This document shows, one piece after another, positions 1 through 9,886 of a stretch of 64,000 nucleotides of DNA (its first letter is position 1; each line of letters opens with the position of its first letter). The position numbers and the translations under genes were made by a program. The stretch comes from Candidatus Melainabacteria bacterium. Lineage in GTDB: Bacteria; Cyanobacteriota; Vampirovibrionia; 2-02-FULL-35-15. Below the pieces are notes generated by a model. It made no database searches, was not told the DNA's origin, and saw only the letters and a program-made list of their open reading frames with translations. The stretch is taken from the NCBI GenBank assembly GCA_023250195.1, contig JAHFBF010000001.1, positions 1-64,000 on the forward strand. The letters run 5' to 3'.

Positions 1-486
1 CAGCACTTCTTCTGGCGGTTCCTCTGGCGCTGCCTGCAATGTTGCTCAAGTAGCTACCTGCTGTTCAACTAATCTTTGCGGAGTTAATCCTCTTGACCCT
101 TGTCGATGTACCAGCGGGGGTAATTGTTCTACTACTATTACTCAACAATGTACTTCCGGTGGCAGCACTTCTTCTGGCGGTTCCTCTGGCGCTGCCTGCA
201 ATGTTGCTCAAGTAGCTACCTGCTGTTCAACTAATCTTTGCGGAGTTAATCCTCTTGACCCTTGTCGATGTACCAGCGGGGGTAATTGTTCTACTACTAT
301 TACTCAACAATGTACTTCCGGTGGCAGCACTTCTTCTGGCGGTTCCTCTGGCGCTGCCTGCAATGTTGCTCAAGTAGCTACCTGCTGTTCAACTAATCTT
401 TGCGGAGTTAATCCTCTTGACCCTTGTCGATGTACCAGCGGGGGCAATTGTTCTACTACTATTACTCAACAATGCACTTCCGGTGG
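1..486 (+). repeat. Three near-identical 162 bp tandem repeats (array 1)
   Basis: Units start at 1, 163 and 325, an exact 162 bp period (54 codons), in the coding frame of the giant surface protein. The three units differ at only one or two positions (for example GGGGGTAAT versus GGGGGCAAT in the third). More copies probably lie left of the window edge. The near identity implies recent expansion or gene conversion, and the array may be collapsed in a short-read assembly. Confidence 0.97.
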
Positions 487-3400
487 CGGCACTTCAAGCT
501 CAAGTGGTAGTTCAATATTCTGCTCAAGTGGATCTCTCTGCACATCAGGACTTGTCCCAAATTGTCCAAGTGATACTACTCTATTCTTCTGTAACATGGA
601 TGAACCATGCTGTCTAAACAGTCAATCAATCTGTAACCCACCAGATACACCTGCTTGTATAGCTCCATCAGGCAGCTCATCATCAAGTGGCTCAGTCCGT
701 GCTCCATCATGTCCAACACTTGAAAATCTCTTTACTGCACCAGGTGGAGAATCCTGCAATATTACTCAAGACGGAACAGTAAAAGTACCAATACTTGAAT
801 CCAAAGAAATTAATTCTGGAATAGCACCACTTGAATCCCATCTGGCATTACTTGCAATTAAACGAAATCAACAAACTGGATTTATTGAGGATGTTATCCT
901 GCTTGAAGATATTCCAACAGACTATGCAGATCAGGATTGTCCTTCTTCTTTATACGCAAGCTCAGGTAGTAATTCCTCTGTAAAAATCAGAGCCCCTCTT
1001 GCCGGTTCTATTGCTATTACCGCATGCGGCACAACGATAGCAGTTGCCGATAAGTTATATAAGAAAAATATCAGAACCTATGGCATTGACTTTGGTCTTG
1101 CCAAGAACAAAGCTACTAAACTAGCAGATCTAGCAAATCGTGATGGGTTATTAATAGGATCTAACTCAGTCGTAAAACACAAGCTAAAAGGCTCTGACAC
1201 TGATACATTTGCACTAAATAATCTAAATATTTTAAACTTAAATTTAGCTGCAGAACATGACCCAATAATGTTAACGACCTCGGATGAAGGTAATTACTTT
1301 GAATCATTTATATCAGGTCTTGGCATAAGCAGAAATAATGTTGTAATAGCTGGTATTGCAAAGAGATTAAGCAGCAGTCAAAGAAACCTACTAAATGAAA
1401 ACACTACAGCCCTCTCAGGGAAGATAGTTACATTTGGCTTAACTAGCGAAGTACCACCAATAGCATGTTGTAACTTGAGAGAGTGTTATATTTCAAGTCT
1501 TACACCTGCAATATCCGGTAACTCAGGATTTATAAATATTTCAGGTGGTGGAAATATTACAAATGGTCTGGGCGGATTTGTAAAACAAAATAGATACGGA
1601 GAAATTGCAGTTCAAAAATCTGCAACCAGTAATCAAGGAGCTGGAGTTGTTACAATCCACGGCTCAGATACTATATTCGGTTTTGGATTTACTGAAACCT
1701 CTGCTGGAATGATAAGTATAAACTCAGATGTCACCACTTCTTCAGTAAGTGCAGGATCAAGTGTCCAGGCAGTGTTGCAAGGACCAATCGCTGAGGTTAG
1801 TTACAATAACGGATCTTCTGACACTTTATATTTTGCATCTGTAAGCAATTTAAGTGTAAATAATGATAGTAACAGACCTGCCGTAAAAACATTTACCATA
1901 CAAAATATTCCAAGCACAAATAGCCTCGGACAAATTCAGGAAGTACCAGACAGCACTCTTCAGTTAAAGAAATCTGACTTGCCAAGTGCAAATCAAACTG
2001 CAAGTAATATAATACTTCCAACCAACTACAGTGATCTTAATTTTGGACCTGATGCACAATACTTTGGTGCTGCAATTAATAACAATCAATCTACACAAAG
2101 AGCAAATCCAGTTATTTACTCTGAATTCTTCAATGGACAAATACAAAAGAATGTATCCCCTTCGGGCGGTTTAATCCCTGGTTTAATTTCTCCAAATACA
2201 CCATACACCTACGAAAGTGATAATGAAAATTATTCATTATTTAAGTTTGATAATTCTCCTCCTGAAGGAACATTCTATTATGCTATAGCTGCAAATATTT
2301 CGAAGAGTAAGCCACCATCCGATGATACTTCGACAAACTCACTTACTATATTCATATTCAATAAGAAGCCAGACATAAATAATACGAGCCCAAGAACTGT
2401 TGCAAAACTAACACAAAGCGGTACCAGTGGAACGTTGGATCTTGGCACAGTACTTGCCGGGGATGCAAATAAAAACATAACAATTGCTGATGCAGCAATT
2501 TCAAGAGGCATCTTATTTATCTCTTACTTAACACCTGATACAAATAATCAGGTCCAGGGTTTTGTAAGAGCATTTGATCTAACCAGAAGAAGCTCTGAAT
2601 CTGAACCATTTACCGATCATATAATAGCAAAAGGACCTCCAGCTCAAGCCACAATTACAGCTACAGATGGTTCAGGAAGTATAATTAGAAAAGTTGCAGG
2701 ACAAATTGTAATTAACCCATTAACAAAGACATTGTTCTTAGTCGACAAATACGGTACAAATACAATTCAATCATTTGCAATTGATGAATTTGCAAACAGA
2801 GTTGATTCAAAAATATGTCCACTAATCAAGAACGGTCCTACCGTACAATTTGGTTTACCTTTAAATCCAAATGAAGGTTATTTTGCAGTTACTTCAGCAA
2901 AATTAACAAATGACGGTAAGTATTTATTTGTGGTTAGCACAAACTGTTCCCCAGGTGGAAATCAGGCAAAAGTTTATGCCTTTGCAACAAATCAAGTTGC
3001 CAGAGACTGCTCAACATTACCAGTAGTCACTGAACAGGAGACTGTTTCAAATGTAAGTGAGATAGATCTTGCAAAAACCTGCATTGTAAGTGGAACATCT
3101 ACGACTACATCATCTTCCAGCAGTTCCTCCGGTGGTGGTTCCTCTGGTACTGCCTGTGATATCCCTGCAATAGCTACTTGCTGTTCAAATAATCTCTGTG
3201 GAGTTAATCCTCTTGACCCTTGTAGATGTACCAGCGGTGGCAATTGTTCTACTACTATTACTCAACAATGTACTTCCGGCAGCACTTCCTCTGGCGGCGG
3301 TTCTTCTGGCGCTTCATGCAATGTTGCTAACGTAGCTACTTGCTGTTCAAATAATCTCTGTGGAGTTAATCCTCTTGACCCTTGTAGATGTACCAGCGGT

Positions 3401-6400
3401 GGTAATTGTTCTACTACTATTACTCAACAATGTACTTCCGGCAGCACTTCCTCCGGCGGCGGTTCTTCTGGCGCTTCATGCAATGTTGCTAGTGTAGCTA
3501 CTTGCTGCTCAAACAATCTCTGTGGAGTTAATCCTCTTGACCCTTGTAGATGTACCAGCGGCGGTAATTGTTCTACTACTATTACTCAACAATGTACTTC
3601 CGGCAGCACTTCCTCCGGCAGCGGTTCTTCTGGCACTTCATGCAATGTTGCTAACGTAGCTACTTGCTGTTCAACTAATCTCTGTGGAGTTAATCCTCTT
3701 GACCCTTGTAGATGTACCAGCGGCGGTAATTGTTCTACTACTATTACTCAACAATGTACTTCCGGCAGCACTTCCTCCGGCGGCGGTTCTTCTGGCACTT
3801 CATGCAATGTTGCTAACGTAGCTATCTGCTGTGCAAATAATATTCCTACTTGCGGAGTTAATCCTGCTGACCCTTGTAGATGTACTGGTCCTGGCAACTG
3901 TAGTAGTGTCTGCATTTCCAGTGGTTCTATTTCGAGTACTTCTAGTTCAGGCAGTTCAACTTCCAGCTCTTCTGGCATAGCAACCACATTCTGCGTTGGA
4001 GGTATTCCAAATTGCGGAGCAGGGAGAATTTATGTCTGTGCTAATGCTCAACCATGTTGTGCCGGTCCTACTCCTGGTGAAGCTGGCTGTATATTGGGCA
4101 GTGGATGTAATGGTAATGGCGGCAATTGTCAACAAATTCCTTCATCCTGTCGTCAAAATTCTGACTGCGCTGCTCTGACAGATATCACAAGATGTCTTGA
4201 TGCCCGTTGTGATAATGGAGTATGCGGACAAAGATCAACCTGTCCAGCACCAAATTCATGTGTCAACGGGAATTGTGTAGGAGGAGCATCCGGTGGTGGC
4301 TCATCTTTCTCTGGCTCTTCCAGTTCTTCCTCTAGTGGTACATCTAAATCCTCCAGTTCTTCCAGCGGCTTACCAGTCCTGAATATTGACATCCTTGCAA
4401 CAGCTGCTGTTACAACTCTGCCAACAGTATTTAACATAGTTAAATTACTTGAAGATCTAAATCTAAAAGATACGGGCACAGTATTTAAAATCTTAGGAGA
4501 CAGAGTTCCTCTGTTTAATAAATGGCTAAACCAATCTATTGGCAAAGAGACCTTTATTGGAAGTTTAATTGCTGGCGGAAAAAGCTATATAGGATTAAAA
4601 CTTAGTCAGAATGTAAATCTTGCTCAGGATGAAATTTCTCTGCTCACCTTCCCTGTTAAGTCAAATGCAGACAACAAGACATATAACACCTCAACAGAAG
4701 TCATTTCATATGATCCCGCTACAAAAGATTTACTCTTAAAGATTCAACTTCCTGACGAAATACCGCCAGGTAATGCATCTTTAGTTATAACCAGCAATAA
4801 GGATGGAAATGCAAGATTTGTTTCTAAAGCAGACATCTCTATACAACCAAGGGTTCTTGCATCAATAAACAAGCAAGCTGTTGACAAGCCAATTATTAGA
4901 AAAGTAAAACTAACTGAGATTCTCAACAAACAAAATATTAATCCAAACAAGAAACAATACTTACTCACAATAAGAGGAAGTAATTTCATGAAGAGCATGA
5001 TTACCATTAATAATCAGATAGTTAGATCCCCTGTTCCAAATCAGCCATTCACCTTACTTACCTTTGCAAACAAAAACAAAATTATCTTCAGAAAGATTAA
5101 AGTTCTACAAAACCCATCTAACCTAACAAAGACTAAACTGAAGGTTAGACTTGAATATGACATTTCCAGTTCAGCAACTCCTAACGATGTCAGATTCTTT
5201 ACCATAAGCACTCTCAGTGGTCAGATCACAGGCAAAACTACTTTTAACAGTACAGCTAAACCTAATAAAAACACAAGTAACAATACAAAGACAAATCCCC
5301 CAAATAATCCTGGAAGTAAAACGCTATCGACAGACCAAACTACTACTAATAACAGTACAGATAGCAGCACACAGACAAACCCTGTGAACAAACCACCGGA
5401 TAATCCTGGAAGCAAAACACTATCAACTGACCAGACTATAACTACTACTTCTCCAAACAATGGATCAGCTGCAATTGTTTTAGCACCTGTTACATCTTCA
5501 AATTCAGGCAATCAGTTTATCGGTAGACCAGCTGAATTTGGCAGCATAGCCGGCAAAACATCAAGCACTTCTTCATCAATCAATTCATTAAGTGGCTCTA
5601 TACAAATAAATGCTAATAAATTTAACCCGCAAAATACACAAACAAACAAACAACTTAAATTACCTTTAGATTCCATCCCCCCCCCAATTAATAACACTGA
5701 TCGCCTACAAGCAAATCCTATTTCACGAAAACAAGACACTCCGGAAATAAAACCGGCTCCTGCAGAAACCCTGCCGCCTAAAGCGGATGCCTCGTCAGAT
5801 ATAAACATTCAAGCTCTTAATTTAAATGGACCAAATCTAGCAATTGAAACCCCAACAATATCTCTTATTTCATTCAGTAAACAAACACCTGAAACTACAG
5901 ATATGGGGGCTTCTAAACAAAAAGTTATACCCGCAAACCAATCACCAACACAGACTTCTGAAACACATGGAATTATAAAATCAGGTTTCAGTGGTTACGC
6001 TATAAAACTAAAAGATGGGGTCAAACTTAAAGAAAAAGATTTCAACAATATTATTTACCTGGTTATAGACTCCAAAAAGAAAGTCACTGTAATACCAGGC
6101 AGTACCCTGGAAATAAAATCCAACCAGTTAATTGCAAAGCTTTCATTCCCTGAAACTATAAGTAATGGAGTTGCAACTCTGATAACAGTACTAAATAGAG
6201 GTGAAGACAAAAAAGAAGTTTTATCAAAAGGAACAGTAAGACTTTTTAACTCTTATGACTTTGAAAATGTTGGTGAAGATGGGAATAAAATGGGGTTACC
6301 AAAGGTCAGGCAGATTGAGGGAGAAATAATCAGCCCTTCTAAAAAAGGAGAAAAAATAATAAACCTGACTATATTTGGAGAAAATTTTGCTTCAAGATTA

Positions 6401-6715
6401 ATAAAAATAAATGGAAAAGAATTTATTGCAGAATCATCCAAATCACATACTTTTGTTTCATTTACTGATGAACATAATATTGAAATTTTAAGAACAAGTG
6501 TTTCAAATAAAGGAAAGCAGATTTTACTTACCTTAAAATTTACAGGTGATGATATATCAAAAGAATCATTTACAATAAGCACTCCAAAGGGACAATGCTT
6601 TACAAACAAAATGGAAATTAAATTATTATCTAAGCCCCCGGGTAAAAACGTTATCTTAGATCTTGACAATACTGAAACAGATAAAGCAGAAACAAAAAAG
6701 GATTCTACACATTAA
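2..6715 (+). CDS. Giant Cys-rich, Ser/Gly-linked surface protein (5' end missing)
   Basis: The reading frame is open from the left edge, so the first ATG at 596 is internal; 2237 residues are visible and the true start lies outside the window. Order seen: three 54-residue Cys repeats (1-486), a long region resembling a beta-propeller (best seen at about 2700-3000, with strand-like FVVS/YAFA patterns), five more Cys repeats (3155-3915), another Cys-rich stretch with many CxxxxC spacings (3990-4290), Ser/Gly linkers, then two copies of a beta-rich module (about 4570-5250 and 5985-6640) joined by an Asn/Thr/Pro-rich linker. Each Cys repeat has eight cysteines, which suggests disulfide-stabilised units outside the cytoplasm. 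No C-terminal membrane anchor or LPXTG is visible. I do not recognise a family; an adhesin or stalk-like surface role is inference. Confidence 0.85.
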   Translation, partial: STSSGGSSGAACNVAQVATCCSTNLCGVNPLDPCRCTSGGNCSTTITQQCTSGGSTSSGGSSGAACNVAQVATCCSTNLCGVNPLDPCRCTSGGNCSTTITQQCTSGGSTSSGGSSGAACNVAQVATCCSTNLCGVNPLDPCRCTSGGNCSTTITQQCTSGGGTSSSSGSSIFCSSGSLCTSGLVPNCPSDTTLFFCNMDEPCCLNSQSICNPPDTPACIAPSGSSSSSGSVRAPSCPTLENLFTAPGGESCNITQDGTVKVPILESKEINSGIAPLESHLALLAIKRNQQTGFIEDVILLEDIPTDYADQDCPSSLYASSGSNSSVKIRAPLAGSIAITACGTTIAVADKLYKKNIRTYGIDFGLAKNKATKLADLANRDGLLIGSNSVVKHKLKGSDTDTFALNNLNILNLNLAAEHDPIMLTTSDEGNYFESFISGLGISRNNVVIAGIAKRLSSSQRNLLNENTTALSGKIVTFGLTSEVPPIACCNLRECYISSLTPAISGNSGFINISGGGNITNGLGGFVKQNRYGEIAVQKSATSNQGAGVVTIHGSDTIFGFGFTETSAGMISINSDVTTSSVSAGSSVQAVLQGPIAEVSYNNGSSDTLYFASVSNLSVNNDSNRPAVKTFTIQNIPSTNSLGQIQEVPDSTLQLKKSDLPSANQTASNIILPTNYSDLNFGPDAQYFGAAINNNQSTQRANPVIYSEFFNGQIQKNVSPSGGLIPGLISPNTPYTYESDNENYSLFKFDNSPPEGTFYYAIAANISKSKPPSDDTSTNSLTIFIFNKKPDINNTSPRTVAKLTQSGTSGTLDLGTVLAGDANKNITIADAAISRGILFISYLTPDTNNQVQGFVRAFDLTRRSSESEPFTDHIIAKGPPAQATITATDGSGSIIRKVAGQIVINPLTKTLFLVDKYGTNTIQSFAIDEFANRVDSKICPLIKNGPTVQFGLPLNPNEGYFAVTSAKLTNDGKYLFVVSTNCSPGGNQAKVYAFATNQVARDCSTLPVVTEQETVSNVSEIDLAKTCIVSGTSTTTSSSSSSSGGGSSGTACDIPAIATCCSNNLCGVNPLDPCRCTSGGNCSTTITQQCTSGSTSSGGGSSGASCNVANVATCCSNNLCGVNPLDPCRCTSGGNCSTTITQQCTSGSTSSGGGSSGASCNVASVATCCSNNLCGVNPLDPCRCTSGGNCSTTITQQCTSGSTSSGSGSSGTSCNVANVATCCSTNLCGVNPLDPCRCTSGGNCSTTITQQCTSGSTSSGGGSSGTSCNVANVAICCANNIPTCGVNPADPCRCTGPGNCSSVCISSGSISSTSSSGSSTSSSSGIATTFCVGGIPNCGAGRIYVCANAQPCCAGPTPGEAGCILGSGCNGNGGNCQQIPSSCRQNSDCAALTDITRCLDARCDNGVCGQRSTCPAPNSCVNGNCVGGASGGGSSFSGSSSSSSSGTSKSSSSSSGLPVLNIDILATAAVTTLPTVFNIVKLLEDLNLKDTGTVFKILGDRVPLFNKWLNQSIGKETFIGSLIAGGKSYIGLKLSQNVNLAQDEISLLTFPVKSNADNKTYNTSTEVISYDPATKDLLLKIQLPDEIPPGNASLVITSNKDGNARFVSKADISIQPRVLASINKQAVDKPIIRKVKLTEILNKQNINPNKKQYLLTIRGSNFMKSMITINNQIVRSPVPNQPFTLLTFANKNKIIFRKIKVLQNPSNLTKTKLKVRLEYDISSSATPNDVRFFTISTLSGQITGKTTFNSTAKPNKNTSNNTKTNPPNNPGSKTLSTDQTTTNNSTDSSTQTNPVNKPPDNPGSKTLSTDQTITTTSPNNGSAAIVLAPVTSSNSGNQFIGRPAEFGSIAGKTSSTSSSINSLSGSIQINANKFNPQNTQTNKQLKLPLDSIPPPINNTDRLQANPISRKQDTPEIKPAPAETLPPKADASSDINIQALNLNGPNLAIETPTISLISFSKQTPETTDMGASKQKVIPANQSPTQTSETHGIIKSGFSGYAIKLKDGVKLKEKDFNNIIYLVIDSKKKVTVIPGSTLEIKSNQLIAKLSFPETISNGVATLITVLNRGEDKKEVLSKGTVRLFNSYDFENVGEDGNKMGLPKVRQIEGEIISPSKKGEKIINLTIFGENFASRLIKINGKEFIAESSKSHTFVSFTDEHNIEILRTSVSNKGKQILLTLKFTGDDISKESFTISTPKGQCFTNKMEIKLLSKPPGKNVILDLDNTETDKAETKKDSTH
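3155..3915 (+). repeat. Five 162 bp tandem repeats (array 2), last one diverged
   Basis: Conserved Cys codons open units at 3155, 3317, 3479, 3641 and 3803, again a 162 bp period. Units 2-4 are nearly identical. Unit 1 differs at its start (CDIPAIATCC) and unit 5 is diverged with a small insertion (ANNIPTCGVNPADPC). Array 2 encodes the same 54-residue motif as array 1 but has its own shared variants (TGTAGATGT for TGTCGATGT), so each array has homogenised locally. Confidence 0.97.
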
Positions 6716-6751
6716 CAACTATAGGATTTGTATCCAAGTTATATAAAGACC

Positions 6752-6782
6752 AGGCAAATCTGAGCCAGCGCAAGATTTGCCT
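6752..6782 (+). terminator. Hairpin after the giant surface gene
   Basis: AGGCAAATCT (6752-6761) pairs perfectly with AGATTTGCCT (6773-6782) around an 11-nt loop, 37 bp after the stop codon. There is no U-run after it, so a simple intrinsic terminator is uncertain. It could also protect the mRNA 3' end. Confidence 0.45.
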
Positions 6783-6815
6783 AAAGGTTAAATCCGTAAC
6801 TCTCAATTGTAATGT

Positions 6816-6844
6816 TTGTATTTAACCGATTCATTTAGTATAGA
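6816..6844 (+). promoter_or_regulatory. Putative sigma70 promoter of the amino-acid permease
   Basis: TTGTAT at 6816-6821 and TATAGA at 6839-6844 are separated by 17 bp, about 75 bp before the permease start. Confidence 0.45.
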
Positions 6845-6917
6845 ATGTTTTAAATGTCATTTCTAACTTAACTGGTAATTTAATCAGTACAAAAACAAAA
6901 TATTACTGGAGAAACAA

Positions 6918-8540
6918 TTGTCAAAGAAAGATTTTGGAAATACCGCTGTTCTAGAAAAAAAAGAGAGTAGAAATTTGGCTAAAAAAAATTCAATGTTACG
7001 AGTTAAAGCAATGGAGTCTGTAACTGTTGATGAACACTCTGCACATGGAGCTCATGGACTGATAAGAACATTAGGCGCATGGGATCTGATTAATCTTGGA
7101 ATTGGATGTATTATCGGTACAGGAATTTTTGTTTTAACCGGAATAGCTGCAAGCAATTATGCAGGACCAGGTGTTTTCTTTTCCTTTATATTTGCGGGGA
7201 CTGCATGTGCACTGGCAGCACTTGTTTACAGCGAGTTTGCATCTCTTGTCCCACTTTCAGGAAGCGCATACACTTATGTCTATGTCACTCTGGGAGAACT
7301 GGCTGCCTGGTTAATTGGCTGGAATTTATTGCTTGAATATCTAGTTTCAGTTTCTGTAGTAGCTATCGGGTGGAGTGCTTACTTCTGTAATATCATGAAA
7401 AACTTTGGAGTAACTCTTCCTGCAGTTTTAACCGCTTCTCCGGGAACATCTGATGTCCCTGGAGCTATTATGAATCTGCCTGCTCTTGCCATAACAATCG
7501 CTCTTACCTTTCTTGCAATTGCAGGAATAAAAAACTCAACTGTTTTTAATAATATTATTGTCACTATAAAAGTTTCAGTCGTTTTGTTTTTTATTGCATT
7601 TGGGGCTTTTCACTTACATCCTGAATACTGGCATCCTTTTATCCCGCCAAGAATAGCCATACCCACAGGACATACAATGGATATTTTACATTTACCCTTC
7701 AATGAATTCCTGGTAAAGCTGGTTCATGGAACACTTGGGGTTCATAACGATCTTGTCTACCATTACGGCTGGGAAGGAGTTTTAACTGCAGCAGGAATTG
7801 TGTTTTTTGCATACATTGGTTTTGATGCAGTTACTACAGTAGCTGAAGAATCTAAAAACCCACAAAGAGATTTACCCATAGGAATTCTTGGAAGTCTGGT
7901 AATTTGCACTGTTTTATATTTAGTAGTTTCTCTCATTTTAACAGGACTTATACCTGTTACCATTGACGGCAAACCAAACCCTGCACTTACAGGACATGAA
8001 GCCGGAGCAGCTCTGTCGGTAGCCTTTACTGCACTTGGACATAAATGGGCAGCACTTATAATAGGTTTCGGTGCCCTTTGCGGAATGACAAGTATTATTC
8101 TAGTTATGATTGTAGGTCAGTCAAGAATTTTATTTTCAATGTCACGCGATGGGCTTCTGCCAAAATTCTTCAGTGCAATTCATCCAAAATATAGAACTCC
8201 ATATGTCTCTTCTTTAATTACAGGGTTACTTTCAGGAATAATTGCAGCATTTATTCCGATACTTACAGTAGCCGAGCTTACGAGCATCGGCACACTGGCT
8301 GCATTTGTTTTTGTATGCATTGCAGTTTTGATTTTAAGATCTACAAGACCTGACTTAAAAGCAAAATTCAGGTGCCCATGGATGCCGCTTACAGGAATTC
8401 TTGGAGTTATAGTAAATGTTCTTTTAATGACAGGCTTACCGACAGCTACATGGTTACGTTTTGTAGTATGGATGGTAATTGGACTTGCAATATATTACCT
8501 ATATGGTTTCTGGTTCAGCAAGATGAGGGTGGAAAAATAG
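6918..8540 (+). CDS. APC-superfamily amino acid permease (cationic amino acid transporter type)
   Basis: 540 residues. Probable inner-membrane transporter of amino acids by proton symport or exchange. The N-terminal 50 residues are soluble and charged. They are followed by about 12 hydrophobic segments, starting with a first helix carrying the unwound GIGCIIGTGIF motif that in APC transporters contacts the substrate amino and carboxyl groups. FVFVCIAVLILRSTRPD near the C-terminus is typical of the CAT/YfnA subgroup. The start is TTG at 6918, chosen because GGAG (6908-6911) sits six bases upstream; no ATG fits better. It is monocistronic and convergent with the next gene. Substrate cannot be read from the sequence; a cationic or branched amino acid is a family-level guess. 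Confidence 0.88.
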   Translation: MSKKDFGNTAVLEKKESRNLAKKNSMLRVKAMESVTVDEHSAHGAHGLIRTLGAWDLINLGIGCIIGTGIFVLTGIAASNYAGPGVFFSFIFAGTACALAALVYSEFASLVPLSGSAYTYVYVTLGELAAWLIGWNLLLEYLVSVSVVAIGWSAYFCNIMKNFGVTLPAVLTASPGTSDVPGAIMNLPALAITIALTFLAIAGIKNSTVFNNIIVTIKVSVVLFFIAFGAFHLHPEYWHPFIPPRIAIPTGHTMDILHLPFNEFLVKLVHGTLGVHNDLVYHYGWEGVLTAAGIVFFAYIGFDAVTTVAEESKNPQRDLPIGILGSLVICTVLYLVVSLILTGLIPVTIDGKPNPALTGHEAGAALSVAFTALGHKWAALIIGFGALCGMTSIILVMIVGQSRILFSMSRDGLLPKFFSAIHPKYRTPYVSSLITGLLSGIIAAFIPILTVAELTSIGTLAAFVFVCIAVLILRSTRPDLKAKFRCPWMPLTGILGVIVNVLLMTGLPTATWLRFVVWMVIGLAIYYLYGFWFSKMRVEK

Positions 8541-8565
8541 AAAATTAGGCAGCTGCTTACCTTTA

Positions 8566-9600
8566 CTATGCCCTGTCCCCAACTGCACTTGTAGAAGGAA
8601 TTATTGTAGTTGCATTTCCATTTCTCCCATCTCTATTATCCATTGCATTTCCTAAAGCCATTAGAAAAGCACCTAATCTATCAGCACCAATTGCAAAAAG
8701 ATTTAAGTTTGTTTGTTCAGTGCATCTATACACAAAATCTAGAACAGTACCAACAGTATACAAAACTCCACTTGAGTTATAAGCAAGTTTACTATTCCTT
8801 GTTTTTCCTTGTGCATCTTTTGCATCACCTTTTTGATATACAGCAATATCAGCATGTAAACCAAATACATCTCTAACTATCGCTCCTACTTTATTAAGCC
8901 TTGGTATAAAAGAAGTAAGCACCCCTGCTAAAATCCCGGTAGAAGATATAGCTAAATTCTTTGATACATTACTAAATGGACTAATTAAAGCTTTAAAAAG
9001 CCCACTTTTACTATACTTATTTCTAAAATCACTAGCAATATCAGAATAAACAATTTTTACTCCTGTAAGTGTTTTTTCAGCACTGTCTAAGAATGTTGGA
9101 TAAGTATTAAACTTATAATCATTTTCATTTTTTGGATTATATTTTTTCTTAATTTCAGGATGCGATTCAAGAACTTCTAGAAATCCTGGTATTTGATCTA
9201 ATGCACTTCCAAAACCTCGCAGAGTATACATATTATGATTATCTGCAACAAAAGAAACAATAAAATCTGACAAATAACCGAGTGTCCCAGGAGTATTCTT
9301 ACTACAGCCATTATCATATGCACCAAAAATTGCATTCACTAGAATTGCCCCTTTAGCAGACCACATAGCTGAAGAGCTGAGCAATTCACTTTCTGTATCA
9401 AAATAGTTCGGTAAAAGATAGCTCAAAGTACCTGACAAAGCAGAATAAGCACAAACAGGTGCTGCAACAAAATTTTGTACAAATTCTGAAGTCTTTTCAA
9501 TATTGATTTTATTTTGAGCCCTATGACTTACACCAGTTGTATTTCCAGTAGAAATTGTTGGATTTGATACTGCTGTAGCCATAAAATTCCTACTCGTCAA
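8566..9600 (-). CDS. Uncharacterised helical protein
   Basis: 344 residues, not recognised. It has a Ser/Thr/Asn-rich N-terminus without a clear signal peptide, followed by mostly helical sequence with moderately hydrophobic Ala/Gly/Leu stretches (for example around residues 40-90, 210-235 and 275-325). These may be amphipathic rather than true membrane spans. General style (Asn/Lys-rich, helical, a late motif of short hydrophobic helices before a basic stretch) resembles the 590-residue protein at 44955-46727, so the two may belong to one expanded lineage-specific family; I could not align them convincingly. Codon use looks like the neighbours. Confidence 0.7.
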   Translation of the reverse strand: MTSRNFMATAVSNPTISTGNTTGVSHRAQNKINIEKTSEFVQNFVAAPVCAYSALSGTLSYLLPNYFDTESELLSSSAMWSAKGAILVNAIFGAYDNGCSKNTPGTLGYLSDFIVSFVADNHNMYTLRGFGSALDQIPGFLEVLESHPEIKKKYNPKNENDYKFNTYPTFLDSAEKTLTGVKIVYSDIASDFRNKYSKSGLFKALISPFSNVSKNLAISSTGILAGVLTSFIPRLNKVGAIVRDVFGLHADIAVYQKGDAKDAQGKTRNSKLAYNSSGVLYTVGTVLDFVYRCTEQTNLNLFAIGADRLGAFLMALGNAMDNRDGRNGNATTIIPSTSAVGDRA

Positions 9601-9886
9601 AAACCGACATTAAATAAACAGTAATCAGTTTTTTGTTATCTACTGATTCACAATGATGTTTAAATTTAAATTTCAATTTAGCCATTGCAAAAAAATCTAC
9701 CCACTTATAAAGTTCTAAAATATACTCAAAAATAATAACAGAATATGTCTTACCAGTAAACAATATAAATGAAAAAAGTTCCTTACATAGATAATTATTT
9801 ATGGATCTTTAGCTTTTATTAATATTTTCCTGTTACTGCCTTAATCTGGTTAAGAAGGGGCCCTAGAGATAGCCGATAATTATAAA

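Noticed and set aside
1-486. CRISPR-like regular repeats at the left edge
   Set aside because: The units are contiguous 162 bp direct repeats without spacers, and they encode a continuous protein frame.
417-617. Possible small ORF starting at 417
   Set aside because: It is out of frame with the Cys-repeat protein, whose frame is open across the whole region; the ORF is a shadow.
4153-5808. Several minus-strand ORFs opposite the giant surface gene
   Set aside because: They arise from biased Ser/Gly/Asn/Thr codons in the real frame and have no start signals or recognisable domains.
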